Source of the DNA: Gyrodactylus bullatarudis
Taxonomy: Eukaryota > Platyhelminthes > Monogenea > Gyrodactylidea > Gyrodactylidae
Direction of reading: 5' to 3'
NCBI GenBank assembly: GCA_012064415.1
Contig: SSNU01000135.1
Span: forward strand, 186,001-250,000
DNA length: 64,000 nt
Below are positions 48,801-61,320 of the stretch, in pieces. The position numbers and the translations under genes are program-made. Numbering within the stretch: the first letter of the stretch is position 1; each line of letters begins with the position of its first letter. The notes beneath the pieces are model-generated. The model saw only the letters and a program-made list of their open reading frames with translations, ran no database searches and was not told where the DNA came from.

Positions 48801-49411
48801 CTACCGATATCATAAATCATGAGTTCTAATATCAGTTTGCCCGAAAAAGATATTTCTGCGCTTAAGAACTATTTTATATAAGAAAGCAAATTTTTCTTGA
48901 TTGTAGTTGATCGAATTTTCACATTCAACCACACAGGTACTCTGTTAGATTGAGAAAAATATTCATAATTGTATTATGAAGAGAAATTGGTGTGAAGAGA
49001 AATTTGATAAAATTTTTCTTTTTCACTTTGAGTCTATAAATGTGTTAAAAATAATATTGTAATTATTCTTACAGTGTAGATGAGACTGCAATTGGTATAT
49101 TTTTATTCTACTTAATGAGAAAGTAAAAAATTTCATATTTTGATCACACGTAGATGAAAATATATACTCAGAGTTACCTAACAGTAGCAAGTGTACTTAT
49201 CCAAATTCAAAAGATTGAAAGTATATTACGAGTTCTCAGAATACACTTTCAACTTGATTTTTGATTAATATTAATCTTGGAAATAATAAACATAAAACAA
49301 TCGCCTTTCATTTCTCGAGAGAAGATGAGAAATCGGGTAATCTGTTATTGGAAAATTAATCATTTAATTAAATACAAGAATCTATGGTATATTCAATTGA
49401 TTCAGGACACT
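45893..49411. other. Intergenic stretch, no gene supported
   Basis: AT-rich. A family D copy lies at 48380-48482, and short fragments of the family A interior near 48570-48640 (AAAAGTTCAAAAAATAGAAA, TTTTCGAAATTCAAAAA). Otherwise nothing visible. Confidence 0.5.
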
Positions 49412-49665
49412 AAAGTTGATATGAAGTTGGGAATCTATGATTTTTACAGAAATCTCGATGTTTTCATCAAGATTTTTTGGAATCGTAATCGTGTTGTCCA
49501 CTTTTACCAGTTGAAGAAAAAAATCCTGAAGAAAATTATTTTTATGAAAAATAATTATAATAAAAGTGAGCAACATGAGTAGGATTCCAAAAAATCTTTA
49601 AAAAATTCGTATTCTTGATGAAAACATCGAGATTTCTGTAAAAATCATAGATTCCCAACTTCAAA
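49412..49665. mobile_element. Short foldback element, family A2
   Basis: Arms 49412-49474 (AAAGTTGATATGAAGTTGGG, then ATTTTTACAGAAATCTCGAT) and about 49608-49665 are reverse complements around a loop of about 130 nt. The terminus GTTGATATGAAGTTGGGAAT is a variant of the family A terminus. Another copy begins at 63904 and runs off the window. Open frames on both strands cross it and are artefacts. Confidence 0.75.
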
Positions 49666-50609
49666 TCTTCATGGTTTGCCTGAATAATAATAACTTACAA
49701 GTAAAATAACTGTTTTTGATTTTGAAAATCATTCAATCTATTCGATAAATCTCTAGGGCTTTCTCAAAATCCACAAGTGTTATTTACCATCAAAAGTCCT
49801 GCAAAACATTTATCAACTATTCAAAAATATCCCTAGTATGAACAGTGTGGAATGCAAGGAGGAAACCTTGAGAATGGACAAAACTACTTCATACTATTCC
49901 ACATTTGGTGAATTGGAACTATAGGCTGGTGTCTATTTAAATTAATTATTTATATTCTTACAAGAGTCCTAGAAAGGATTTAGTAAGAAAAAGTATTAAA
50001 TGATGATGATATAAGAAATGGACAGGTCTTTAGTTAGCCTATGAGAAAGCCTTCTTTTTTATTACTTGACTAAGATTGAGCAGTAGTTGTACTATAAATT
50101 TGAATTATAATTCCTCTCAGAGAAACTTTACACATTGTCAACACATTTTTTCTTCACAAGTCAATAAGAATGAAACTCTTCTCAAAACTTGAATTATTAT
50201 TGAAGAGAATGGGCTGAAAGTATCTGTGTGTGGGAGGAGAGATATTCCCTCTTTTAAATTGAATTAAAAGAATTGCTAAACTCATTGACAAAAAATATAA
50301 AAAAAACTAAATAAATAAATCCCCAGTGTTTGTGCGAGGAAGGATGAGATAGCTTCTCGACACGCATGAGAGATTATAAAATATTGTGATGATCAAGCTC
50401 AGACTTTCTTTCCTTCTCAGAATGATTTATGAAATAGATTTTTTTCCTCTTCAACAGAACCACTTAATAAAATTAATTCCTCAATTATTCTATAACATCT
50501 ATTAGCAGATAAAATTACTACCTGAAATTTACTAATATTTGAAAAACAATCTATTTTTTTCTCCGGAACCTAAATATGAAAAACAACCAATGGGTTTTTA
50601 AGAGAAAAA

Positions 50610-50712
50610 AATTAAATCTGACCAAAATTAGGCCGTTTTTTGAATTTCGAAAATGCACCAAATTTCCACTCATCGAATTATTTCAAATCTTCGAAATCGA
50701 TACAGTGTTCTG
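50610..50712. repeat. Foldback family A interior fragment
   Basis: AAATCTGACCAAAATTAGGC, then GAATTTCGAAAATGCACCAA, then ATTTCAAATCTTCGAAATCG are interior pieces of the family. It lies just upstream of a fuller copy at 50738. Confidence 0.6.
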
Positions 50713-50737
50713 ACGAGTCCTTAGGACGGAAACGCTT

Positions 50738-51410
50738 CTAAAGCTAGTTGACATGAAGATGAGAATTAACTTTTCACAAAAAACTCAATATTTTTCTTTG
50801 GAGAGTCGGGAAAAAAACTATTTATCGAATTCCATAACGAAATACGCCAATAAGTTAGGGAAATTTAAAAAATTTTCTGAAAAAATTCAATCTGACCAAA
50901 ATTAGACCGTTTTTTGAATCTTTAAAATGGCCCAAATTTCCACTTTTTCAACTTTTGAGCTCAAATTTTTTTATCGATTTCAAAGATTGAATCAATTGAA
51001 TGCTGATATTCGAGATCATCATTAGACAAAGAATTCTAAATGGGCCGTGGAGATAGAAAGGAATCTACCTTTTTCAAGAAAAAGTAACACTTTTAAATTT
51101 TGGATAACTCCCATTCGTAATAACCAATATATCAAAATTTTTCGACTTTTCCACGGGTTTCTATGAATTTTTGCAACCGAATTTGAATTCCTTGTCTAAT
51201 ATTTTGGGTTCGAAAGTTGAAATAGTGGAAATTTGGTGGATTTTCTAAATTCAAAAAACGGCCTAATTTTGGTCAGATTGAATATTTCGGAAAATTTTTA
51301 AAATTTCCCTAACTTATTTCGTTATGAAATTCGAAAAATAGTTTTTTTCCTGACTCTCCGAAGATAAATATTGAGTCTTTTAGTAAAAAAGTAAATTCTC
51401 ATCTTCGTGT
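50738..51410. mobile_element. Foldback element, family A, near complete
   Basis: The left end (AGCTAGTTGACATGAAGATG) and right end (AAATTCTCATCTTCGTGT) enclose inverted arms with the family's TTTTCAACTTTTGAGC, AATTAGACCGTTTTTTGAAT and TTAGACAAAGAATTC stretches. The arms are more diverged than in the 10072 copy. No coding capacity. Confidence 0.75.
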
Positions 51411-51935
51411 GCCATCGTGAATTGAATATTATTTGACTCTCTTATGGAATTGACAGTTGCTTATCCGGATTTTAACATCTAGGTGTGAGAAGTTCCATCA
51501 AGTTAGATTCAAATGGATATAGTAAAAACACTGTAATTTTTACATTATGATTATTCCACAAATTATGTTCATTATATAATTCAAAATAATAAAATTATCC
51601 GTGGCTGTCCGAAGAAAAAATTGAGTTTCTTGTAAAATAGTTATTTCTTATCTTCATTATATTTAGTTGTTACAGTCAAAGAAATCTGTTATTCCTACAA
51701 GCTTAACATGTTGTTTTTATAATAGAATTCAAAAAAGAAATTAAAAACGCTATAATATTATAAGAATAATTATTTAATGTTTATAAAGATAACATATAAA
51801 TCTTAGTAGGCATAGAATAATAGATCGATAGGAGATGGTTTTAATCCCTATAGGAGCCTGAAATCTTCATTAAGATGCATCCTTAAAAAGAATATCGGTA
51901 CTGAGATATTCAAGCATCTTCTTCAAAGGATGGGA

Positions 51936-53162
51936 CTATACCTTTTTCAGGTCTAGTTCCTAGAATGAAGAAGTCAATTTTGTATTTTTTCATTTTGTAT
52001 TTGTAAAACTCCATTGTCTATTTAGTATGTAATTAAGGCTGGAAAAAAAACAAAATTGAATTAACATGAATACTTCACACTGTAGATTGATTGGGTTTTT
52101 TTTTCAATTGTGCACTCGAAAGAGTAATTATAATGACTGTGGAATTTTTTTTAGATCTTTACAATTTTCAATTTCGTATTTTTTCAATTCTCTTTCATAA
52201 ATATGAATAGTCAATTTCGTTCAGTTTACGTGCAAAGTTAAATAGAAATAATAATTACAGAAAATATTTATTTTATCAAAAATTATTATCATTAATTAAT
52301 TATAACTATTCAGTTAAATCTTCCAAATTCATAGCAGGAATATAAAATCACCTATGACAATTATCATTGATAACACGGGTAGTGATTTGGAAAAATAAAT
52401 CTTGATCAGGTTGAACTTTTCTGGAAAAAAATTTTGTGCTGATTTCAGATCTGCTTTCAGAATTTCGCAATATAATATAATGCACCAGCCCACAGTGCAA
52501 TTGAAAATGAAATAAATTTTGAAGATGTGAGAATTCAGCGTTTAGTTCCATATTCTTTTTTATTGAAATAATTCTGAAGTCAAAAGATTGCTAGCAGCTC
52601 AGAGATCGGAAATATTGGCTTACCAACGCGATAACGGCAATCCTACCATTCAAGAAGTTAGGCTAAGAAGGTTAGAACTTATTGCTGAGAATGCAAAAGC
52701 ATCAATAACAACAGATAAAATTTTTTCGGCAACTTTTTATATCGAAAAATTTATATTCCTGCTATGAATTTGGAAGATTTAACTGAATAGTTATAATTAA
52801 TTAATGATAATAATTTTTGATAAAATAAATATTTTCTGTAATTATTATTTCTATTTAACTTTGCACGTAAACTGAACGAAATTGACTATTCATATTTATG
52901 AAAGAGAATTGAAAAAATACGAAATTGAAAATTGTAAAGATCTAAAAAAAATTCCACAGTCATTATAATTACTCTTTCGAGTGCACAATTGAAAAAAAAC
53001 CCAATCAATCTACAGTGTGAAGTATTCATGTTAATTCAATTTTGTTTTTTTTCCAGCCTTAATTACATACTAAATAGACAATGGAGTTTTACAAATACAA
53101 AATGAAAAAATACAAAATTGACTTCTTCATTCTAGGAACTAGACCTGAAAAAGGTATAGTAA
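51936..53162. repeat. Near-identical long inverted repeat, about 410-bp arms
   Basis: The left arm, 51936-52346, and right arm, about 52750-53162, are reverse complements with, by eye, only a one-base homopolymer difference. Arms start ACTATACCTTTTTCAGGTCT and end AGCAGGAATATAAA. The loop of about 400 nt carries a repeat shared with 15652-15745 and a coding-like stretch at 52590-52735. Such identity in a region full of decayed repeats suggests a recent event or an assembly artefact. Confidence 0.88.
52590..52735 (+). pseudogene. Coding-like stretch in the loop of the inverted repeat, unrecognised
   Basis: After a GCAGCTCAG acceptor-like site the frame reads QRSEILAYQRDNGNPTIQE, then VRLRRLELIAENAKASI. 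This is more complex and higher in GC than the flanks. It runs open into the right arm. It may be a captured exon or chance; no family recognised. Confidence 0.25.
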
Positions 53163-56100
53163 AAATTCGAAAATTTTTAGGAAAAATATTTCAAAACATT
53201 TTAAATATCGGGTTTCCAACTTTGTCTAATCTTTGATTAAATGTTTTTGTTGGTTCCAAGGTGTGATCAAACATCATTTTTCAGGATCACTAATAGTCAG
53301 AGAAACTAATTATCTATATTGGATTTTTGAAAGAGCCGTCAATTTGAATGGGGTCTCGTATAATCCCAAATTTATTAATCTCAAGCAGTAAAAATGGTCT
53401 GAAAATTTGAACTAGACTTTTGCAGAATTGTGGAGTGTTTCCTAAAACACCAACGACCATTTTTGGTCACCTTGTGTAATGATGATCCTGAAAAAATACG
53501 TTTGATCTCTCTCTCACCTTGAAATCAACAAACGTTTGCAAATCAAAATTTAAAATTTATTCAATTTTCCCACAAAAAACACTATTTTTTCGAATTTTTT
53601 TGTAAATTTGTCTGTAAAAGTATCGGTATCCAAAAAACTAGGAATGAAATAATGAGATTTTTGTAAAAACCAGCAAAAAAGAGTGGCCGATAATAAATAC
53701 GTTGCAAATTGTCATTTAACTTATAAATTTTTTCATGGTGTATTCCTAGAATTCTATTCAGAGTCTTTCAAAAAGTTTTCAGCCATAAATGCTGTACAGT
53801 GGTTAATAAAACTGGGTTCTTCAATGAGAAGAAACCACTGATTGATCTCTCGTAAGGACACAGATAAAAACTATTCTATTCTCTTTCTTTCAGAAGAGAT
53901 ACCATCTGTATTTTCTTTTATTGGGCAAAAAAGTTTATTTATTTACTCTAGATTTGTTAGATTAAAATCTCATCTCTAGTTGATGTTCTCTTTAAGCGTT
54001 TTTGCAACTTTCCACTTTCAACTCTGTCTCCATTTGTATTTGAATGATTGGAGAAATATTGTATTTTCAAATGAGCTATCTCTTAAAGATCTAGGGTAAC
54101 CTTTTTTACAATAGAAAATTGCTTTTTGTTAAATTTTTTCAACTCCAGGTATACTGAATACTGGATAGAGAGAAATTTCCCCTTACAAAAGAAGCAAGAA
54201 GAAGCAAAGACAGACATTGTTAATTGTGAAAAAGGTGAATGCAAATTTTATACTTTTTTTGGGAAAATAATCCTTGTTAAAAATAGAAATTTGATAAAAC
54301 AGGCACAAGGAAAATCAACATGACGCTTTGAGTTTAGAGAAAAATGTCAAAATTTCCTTCATCCAGCTAAAGTATGAAACCTTAGGTGATCTTTATTTCT
54401 TTATTTACCTCTCTTCGTATACTTTTTCATGGAAGTTGCTCTCTAGACTGGCTTATTATTTTTTTGAAAATGTGGAAAATTTTTATCAGAGTTTCATTTA
54501 AATACTTTTCTATAAACATGAACTGGACTAGTCCGAGTGAGTCTATCTTTTTACACTTTTTTAGTTCTTAGGATATACTAAAAGTATTTTTCGAAAGAAT
54601 AAGTTTATACATGATAGATATTAGGGTAGTACAAAATTTTAGGAAATTAGAATAAAAAATTTTCATGTTTTGATATACAAATTTCCCATTTTCCCTAAAA
54701 TCATCAAAATTTAAGGAATTTCTTTCAACATCTGAAAATAGACTCAATTTTTTCTATAAGCCCTATTATTATTTAAAATTTTGCAAAAACTATTGAAAAA
54801 TCTTAATTTTGTCCTTTTTCGTAGTAAAATTCATTGAAAAAATCTTGGGGCGTGTTCAAAAATTTTCATTTTTTATCGAGATTTTGTATATCAGAACAAA
54901 CTCGACCACGTATGGTTTTAAAAGAAAAAAATGCTCAGTTTTCGATCATCTTCAAAATGAGATTAAGGCTGGGAAAAGTTGAAAATTTGGCCTACTTTAA
55001 TAGATATTTATCAATAGCTCAAGGTTTCAAGCTGACGTCCAATTTCATAGATGGACTCAAAATAAAAAATTCTCTGTGGAATTTTTGCACTCAACTTCTC
55101 ACCATTATTTGACCTGATTCTTTCTCTCAAGATAAAGAAATTACTATTACATTTTCTTCAAATATTTCGTCTATATCTTCTCATTACTTCACTAAACTAT
55201 ACTTTAACTGTACTACGCAGAGTGAATTAAATGTCAATTAACTAGACCAAATTTTTAAAAATGTATTCAGGGTTTGAATAGTTTTCTCTTTACTCTAACA
55301 TTTTAGCTCCATTTTTTGATAAGATTGTATTCTATTTTATATAAGCACGTAGATGATATGATACTTAGACAATTTAATAGCTTTCTTCTTACTAAATTTG
55401 AATAGGCAGTTAGTCTCGGAGTGGGTTAATTTTGTAGGTTTCAGGACAGTCATGGGCAGAACTAACAGGAGATCTATCAAATTCCTACCAAATTTACCGA
55501 TAAAACCATTAATTTTGTGTTGAAACAAATCTCGAAAAGGCTTCCTTATAATTGAAGTCAGTTTAAAAATTCTAAACCCTTCCATGAAATTCAAGATAGA
55601 CTTTTAAATATTAAAAATCCTGGGGTGGGGACATTTTCAAATAAAAACTCACTTTTATAAAATTAATCAACAATCCTGGTTAATTTTTTCTCTAGACTAA
55701 AAACCTTTAGTAACTTGAAATGTAAGGCTATTTTTGGGTAGTAATAAGATTATTGAATATCCAACCAAAAGTAATTTCTGAAATCCACAGTGAAAGAAAA
55801 CTTTTGTCAGCCTTGAATTATTTTTCTGAGAAAATAATTTCGAAAGCGTTAAATTAAAACATAAAATGATCTCTATGAGGAGATATAATTCGAGCTATTT
55901 CAGTCATTTATTCCAGTTTTATGACTCAAAATGGCTTCTTTCTTTCTCTTTATCTGGCTCAAACTCTGGAGAGATAAAAAATAATTTTTATGCGAGTTCA
56001 TTTGATCTCATTGTCCAGAAAAATTTTCAATTTCAATTGTAAAATTTTTCAGTAACTTTTAAATCCTTAGCAGAGTGAGTACCTTTCAGAACTCTGACAT

Positions 56101-56759
56101 GAACCTTTTACCGGTTGAAATCTGAGTTTGGCTCGCAGTGACAGAACCAGATTTAAACTCGTAACAATCCCTGATTATTAATTAGTGACGGAATTAATGG
56201 TTCTATCGGAGAAATCAGTACGAAAAATAGAGTTTTAAATTTCATCCTACCCTTGTGAACACACTCTATGCATGAAACCGGGGTAATTCCTAGATTTTTT
56301 GGCAAACATACATTTGAACTACTAGACTGGAATTAGTTTTCAACATTGAATGAAGATTTGAAACCAGATTTACCGAAACGTAGACTCTTGAAACAAAGGT
56401 ATTATCTTTTTATTTTCTTTCAAAGGTGTTAGAAAAATCATTTTAAAAGGTTCAAACATTATAGGTTTGATAGTTATTACAAACAGAGTTCAGATCACAG
56501 AAAATTTCTGATTCTTGGATGAATAAAATATTCAATTTCGCTAGTGTTTTGAATAATGATTTATCTAACATTACAAAATAAGTTACCTATCTGAACATTA
56601 AATAGTTCTTCATGACTAAAACTAAAATTTTTTTACAACATATTTTTTTCATTTCTTTTTTGAATTCATTGAAATCAAGGCTATTTATAGACCGGTCAAG
56701 TTTTTAAATATAATTTTTACATCTGTTAAAAAGTTTTTCAAGATTACCAAATTAAGGAA
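53163..56759. other. Intergenic stretch with family B and C repeats
   Basis: A family B copy lies at about 53475-53560 (GATGATCCTGAAAAAATACG) and a family C copy at about 54915-54990. Open frames at 54126-54323 and 55337-55594 have no recognisable domain. No gene supported. Confidence 0.5.
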
Positions 56760-57260
56760 TTTTGTAACGTAGACCTTGGTGATTGGAGTAGGTTAGTGGG
56801 GAATTTTCGATCAGTTTAAATGTTTTATTTCTCTCAAAATTCTTAACGAGATATTAAGTGCGTTTTAAGTTCATCTTGAAGTGTTAACTATAATAGGCGT
56901 ATGGATATTTTGCTTTCTGTTTGAGCAGTATTCGATATTCTAATGAGTAAAAGTTTCATGCATTTATGAATATGTAGTCTGCCTATGAAATTTTTAATGA
57001 TCGTTGAGTATGTGATCCCGAGATCTTTGATTGTTTCTTTAGGAATAATTTAGATTAGTGGTTAGTGCCTCGTTTGGTGTGGTATAGAAAGATTTTTCCT
57101 TGTTTCCGGAAAATCGAAATGCTTTTAATTTATCTGTTATAGTAGTTGATAGTTCAATATTAATAGGCAAAGAAGAGTCGTGCTCTAGTCTAGAGGATTT
57201 TGCAGTAAAGGATTTATAAAAAGAGCAATAAAATAGTCTTCACTTGATTATATTAGGTGT
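56760..57260 (-). mobile_element. Second decayed non-LTR reverse-transcriptase fragment
   Basis: The minus strand reads FRFSGNKEKSFYTTPNEAL and, in an adjacent frame, PKETIKDLGITYSTIIKNF. The second part resembles the E.IKDLGV..D..L motif that follows the RT palm in jockey/CR1-type elements. Interrupted by stops. Moderate support only. Confidence 0.45.
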
Positions 57261-60200
57261 TGTTGTGAAGAGAGACAAATTTGATAATTGACTCTTGCCT
57301 ATTACAATTTATATAGTTTTTTATTAGAATACAAGAAAATAGTCAAGGGAATCAGTGTTTGGATATGTGTCTCAACATTCAAGGTGATAATAGACAAAAA
57401 ATTATTCATGTCTCGACATGAAAATAACTAATAAGTCTCTCTTATTATAAAGTGGAAAAAATAATAATTTCAAGAGATTGAGACAAGAACAGTTTTGATG
57501 CATTTTATAATAATAAGTAGAAAAACTTTTTTTCAAATTTATTGGATAGTTGAATAGACAATTGTATTTCTTAGATAGATTGTAAAATTTAATTAATAAT
57601 TACAGTATCTTATAAGTAGTAAATATACCTCTCTAATTTATAATAAGCATTCAACAAGCTATAGTTTTTCCCGAAGCCTATTTCTAAGGTAACAGGTATT
57701 CTACAGTTATCTACAGCTTACAAATAGATCACATCGTGACTAGTACGAAAGAGACTCTAAGAGCATTTAGGAATAATGCAAGTAAAGATCTTTGGCAGAT
57801 ATATGGGCTAATTCATTACTAAATTTTGGGTATTGCTCCCAGAGCTTGACTTTCATTGCTCGTAACAAGTCGATATAGTGAGCTTTAGTTACTGAAGCAT
57901 TAGGCTCGAGCAATTCAAAATGAATAACATCTGTACTGAACCAGAGTATAGTATAGATGCTGCATTATTGCACTAATTTTGTTAGTTTTAAAGTTTTTAT
58001 CAGAATCTTGAGTAAAATGTGTACCAGATTCTAATGCAAATCAGATTGAACTGAAAATTATTGTTGATTTCATAGGGATCAATAAATGTAACTTGAGGAA
58101 CAAACGTTGAAATGTATAATTTCTCCACTTGACGAACTTTTAAAACAAAATAGAGTTTTGTTATAACTAACTGTATTATTTGTTTTGGAAATTGGTATGC
58201 AATATACAGTAAAAATATTTCTATTGAAACATCTAATTTTGATTGAAACACGAATATTTACCCCCTAATTAAGTATTATTTATCTCGACCAATCAGAATG
58301 CAGCAAGTGATTTCTATACATTTAGATAGAAAAAAAGTGAGTTTTTGTGAAAATGTGAAAATTCACTGTGTTTCAATAGAAATAATTTTACTGTTAATTT
58401 TTGTTCAACAATTATTAGTAGTATGAAACTGTAATGGATTGAAATCATAAATAGTTTGATCTTGATAGAAAAACTGTGGAATCTTTAAGAAATTCATCTG
58501 GTAACATGGAGATAAGAATAGAGTAAAGATTTGTTATGAGACATGACTAATCTAAGATCATTTAGGTTCTAACAATCAGATAATTCAGACTTTGAAATGA
58601 TAATATATAATTTTAAAAATGCCCTAAATTCCAACTTTTTCAACCTCTGAGCTCTAATCGATTTCAAAAGATTTATAGTAATACTATAAACACAGCATTG
58701 GAAAAATGGGGTCTCCCTACAAGAGGTGTTTGCATAACGTCATCGTTTTAAAAATAAACGGGGGTCTGTAACTAAATTCCGAATAATTTTTTCCCTAATT
58801 CATTTGAAAACTAAAAATGAAATCATATGAACTTTAAACTCGTCTAGTTTTAAGCCAGAATTATATTTCAGGCTGAGACTTTTCATTCTGTATCAAATGG
58901 TATTATTTTTATGCTTCTATGAGAAGAAAAAATTATTCTTATTATTACCTGAGTTAAAGTTCTGGAAAAAGGTTGCGGAGAAAGTACTATGAACGTTCAG
59001 TGTAAATTCAAAATTTCATCAAATTTAACCAGAAATTAATCCATTTTCGGCCCTTAAATCTCTCAAATCTCAAATAAATTAATTATATTTTCATCACAGT
59101 ACTCATGAGTAAACCATTGATTTTATTTCGTGCGTCGGGTTTTCCAGTCATAAATTTTTTGGAGTATTTAGTGTAATTCAAATGTTCTGGAACATCTGGA
59201 CAAAAAATCTTCAAAATTCGTAAAATGGCCTAATTTTGGCCAACTTAAATAATTTTCAAATTTTTTTTTATTTCAATTACTTGTGAATTCAAAAAATAAA
59301 TTTTCACCTGACTTTCTGGTGAATAGTGAATTCTCATGCTCATGACAATTAGGTTTAGATTGTTTGCCCAATCAACTTTTGCCCTTTGATAGACGTTTTC
59401 AAAAAGGGATTATTATACAAACTACATTATTTTAATAAAACAGTTCTGTCAAGTATGGGGTTGAATGCATTGGCGAGATTTAAAAAGTCGCTTAACCATT
59501 GAGATATTTTGACACATTGATATTTACACAGATATCCGGTAAGGGGGAATTGGTTATTTCTAATTTTAATGATGAAAATTGATTTATTTGAATCCTTCAA
59601 GTTTGGGCAAAACTATCTTCCTTCAACCATCTGATTCAATTTTAAAAATTAATTTATCTTATTTGACTCAAGTCTGATAGAATGGATTTTCCAGTATCTC
59701 CACGTTTTTATCTGTTCAAAATCGAGTAACTTTCTATATTAATCTTTCGTTATCAAATAATTTGAATTTAGTATTCCATAGTTGATTTTATTCTTCAAGT
59801 TTGCAAAGATTATCCTCGAACCAAAATCAGATCCGGATCATTTGATTTTATTCTCATGTCGGCTAGGTCAATTAGAATTCAAGTTATTCGATCTCTTCTT
59901 AATTAATGTGTCGACTCAAAAGATATTTTTTCGAATAATAAAGAACAGAATTCGAATAATCAATTTTAAATCTGACTTGAGCCATTTCTAATTTATGATC
60001 AAAAGGGTTTAGAACCATCAGATAAGTCACATTTTGTAAAAAGAATATTGAAATCAGAAGACAAGTTTTTCTTAATTCAAAAACAAATGCATATCTATGG
60101 AACCAAAGTGGATAAAAACCAGATAGAGATATAAGACCATAATAAGAATTATATTGAATGCGTTCAATCGTAGTGGATTTTAATGAAATTCAGATCCGTG

Positions 60201-60801
60201 TTGATCAATCGAAAGAATTCCTATTGAAATCAACCAAATCCATATATTCTGTATAGAAATTTCCATTTTGACTTGAGTTAAAAATCTTGAGGAAAAAAAA
60301 GATTAACATCCTCTCCAGAGTTCTTTGTATATTTGAAATTGGCCAAGTTTATTCTTTTAGCAAACGAGAAATAGAGTATCCACAATAAGTGAGGCTAAGC
60401 TTTTCGTCATGACGTTTTGACAGATTCAAATACTTTCTTTATTTTCAGTGAGTGAGGAATCCTTCAAAAATAAACTTACCACTAGCAACAAGAGAGATAT
60501 TCCCCATATCAACTTTATTTGAAAAACAAAATATGGATTAAAAAACAGTGTGTAAAGAACAAACTTGGTTAGTACAAAGTATTCTTGACAAGTGATAAAT
60601 ACAAGATGTTTTCAAACTCTTTTTGCTAACAAACTGGTCTGTTGATTTTCTGAGACAAGAAAACCTTTGAGAAATATTTTCTCTTTTTTTCTCCCTATGC
60701 ATTTTTGAGTAAGCAAAATAAAACTATAAAAAATCTTCATCAAGAAAGATACAGACGTTACCAGACATCTTGTGACCGGAAGAGAATTCTGTACAATAAA
60801 C
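57261..60801. other. Intergenic stretch with foldback fragments
   Basis: Family A fragments lie near 58610-58680 and 59215-59360; the latter ends at the canonical CAATTAGGTTTA terminus. No gene supported. Confidence 0.5.
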
Positions 60802-61320
60802 TAAACCTAATTGACATGAAGATGAGAATTTACTTTTTTTTACAAAAGTCTCAATAATTTTCTTTGGAAAAAATTACTTTTGGTATTCCAGAGATTTTAA
60901 GCAGTTAAATGCAGATATTCGAGACTAAAATTAGAAAAAGAATTCGAATTAGGCCGTGGAGGAAGAGAGGAATCTACTGTTTTCAAGAAAAAGTTGAAAT
61001 TTTTGGATTATCCCCCTTCGTAATAATCAATTAATTCAAATTTTTCGATTTTCCACAATAATGACGCATTTCTGTGAATTTCTGCAGTCGAATTCGAATT
61101 CTTCGTTTAATGTTGACATCAAATATATGCATTTAACTGCTTCAAATCTTTGGAATCGATAAAAATTTTGGATTCGAAAGTTGAAATAGTGGAAATTTGG
61201 TGCATTTTCGAAATTTGAAAAACGGCTTAATTTTGATCAGATTGAATATTTTCCGGAAATTTTTTTTATTTGCACAACTTATCGGCTGATTCTATTATGG
61301 AATTTGAAAAATAAATTTTA
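60802..61320. mobile_element. Foldback element, family A, missing its outer right end
   Basis: Starts TAAACCTAATTGACATGAAG. The inverted interior includes GCAGTTAAATGCAGATATTC on the left and GCATTTAACTGCTTCAAATC on the right. The last 60 or so bases of the right arm are absent. Confidence 0.75.

Noticed and set aside
49277..49582. Frames on both strands as genes
   Set aside because: Both cross the inverted arms of a foldback element; openness comes from the repeat's composition.
55337..55594. Minus-strand 85-codon frame as a gene
   Set aside because: No recognisable domain, splice context or repeat match; length is within chance for this composition.
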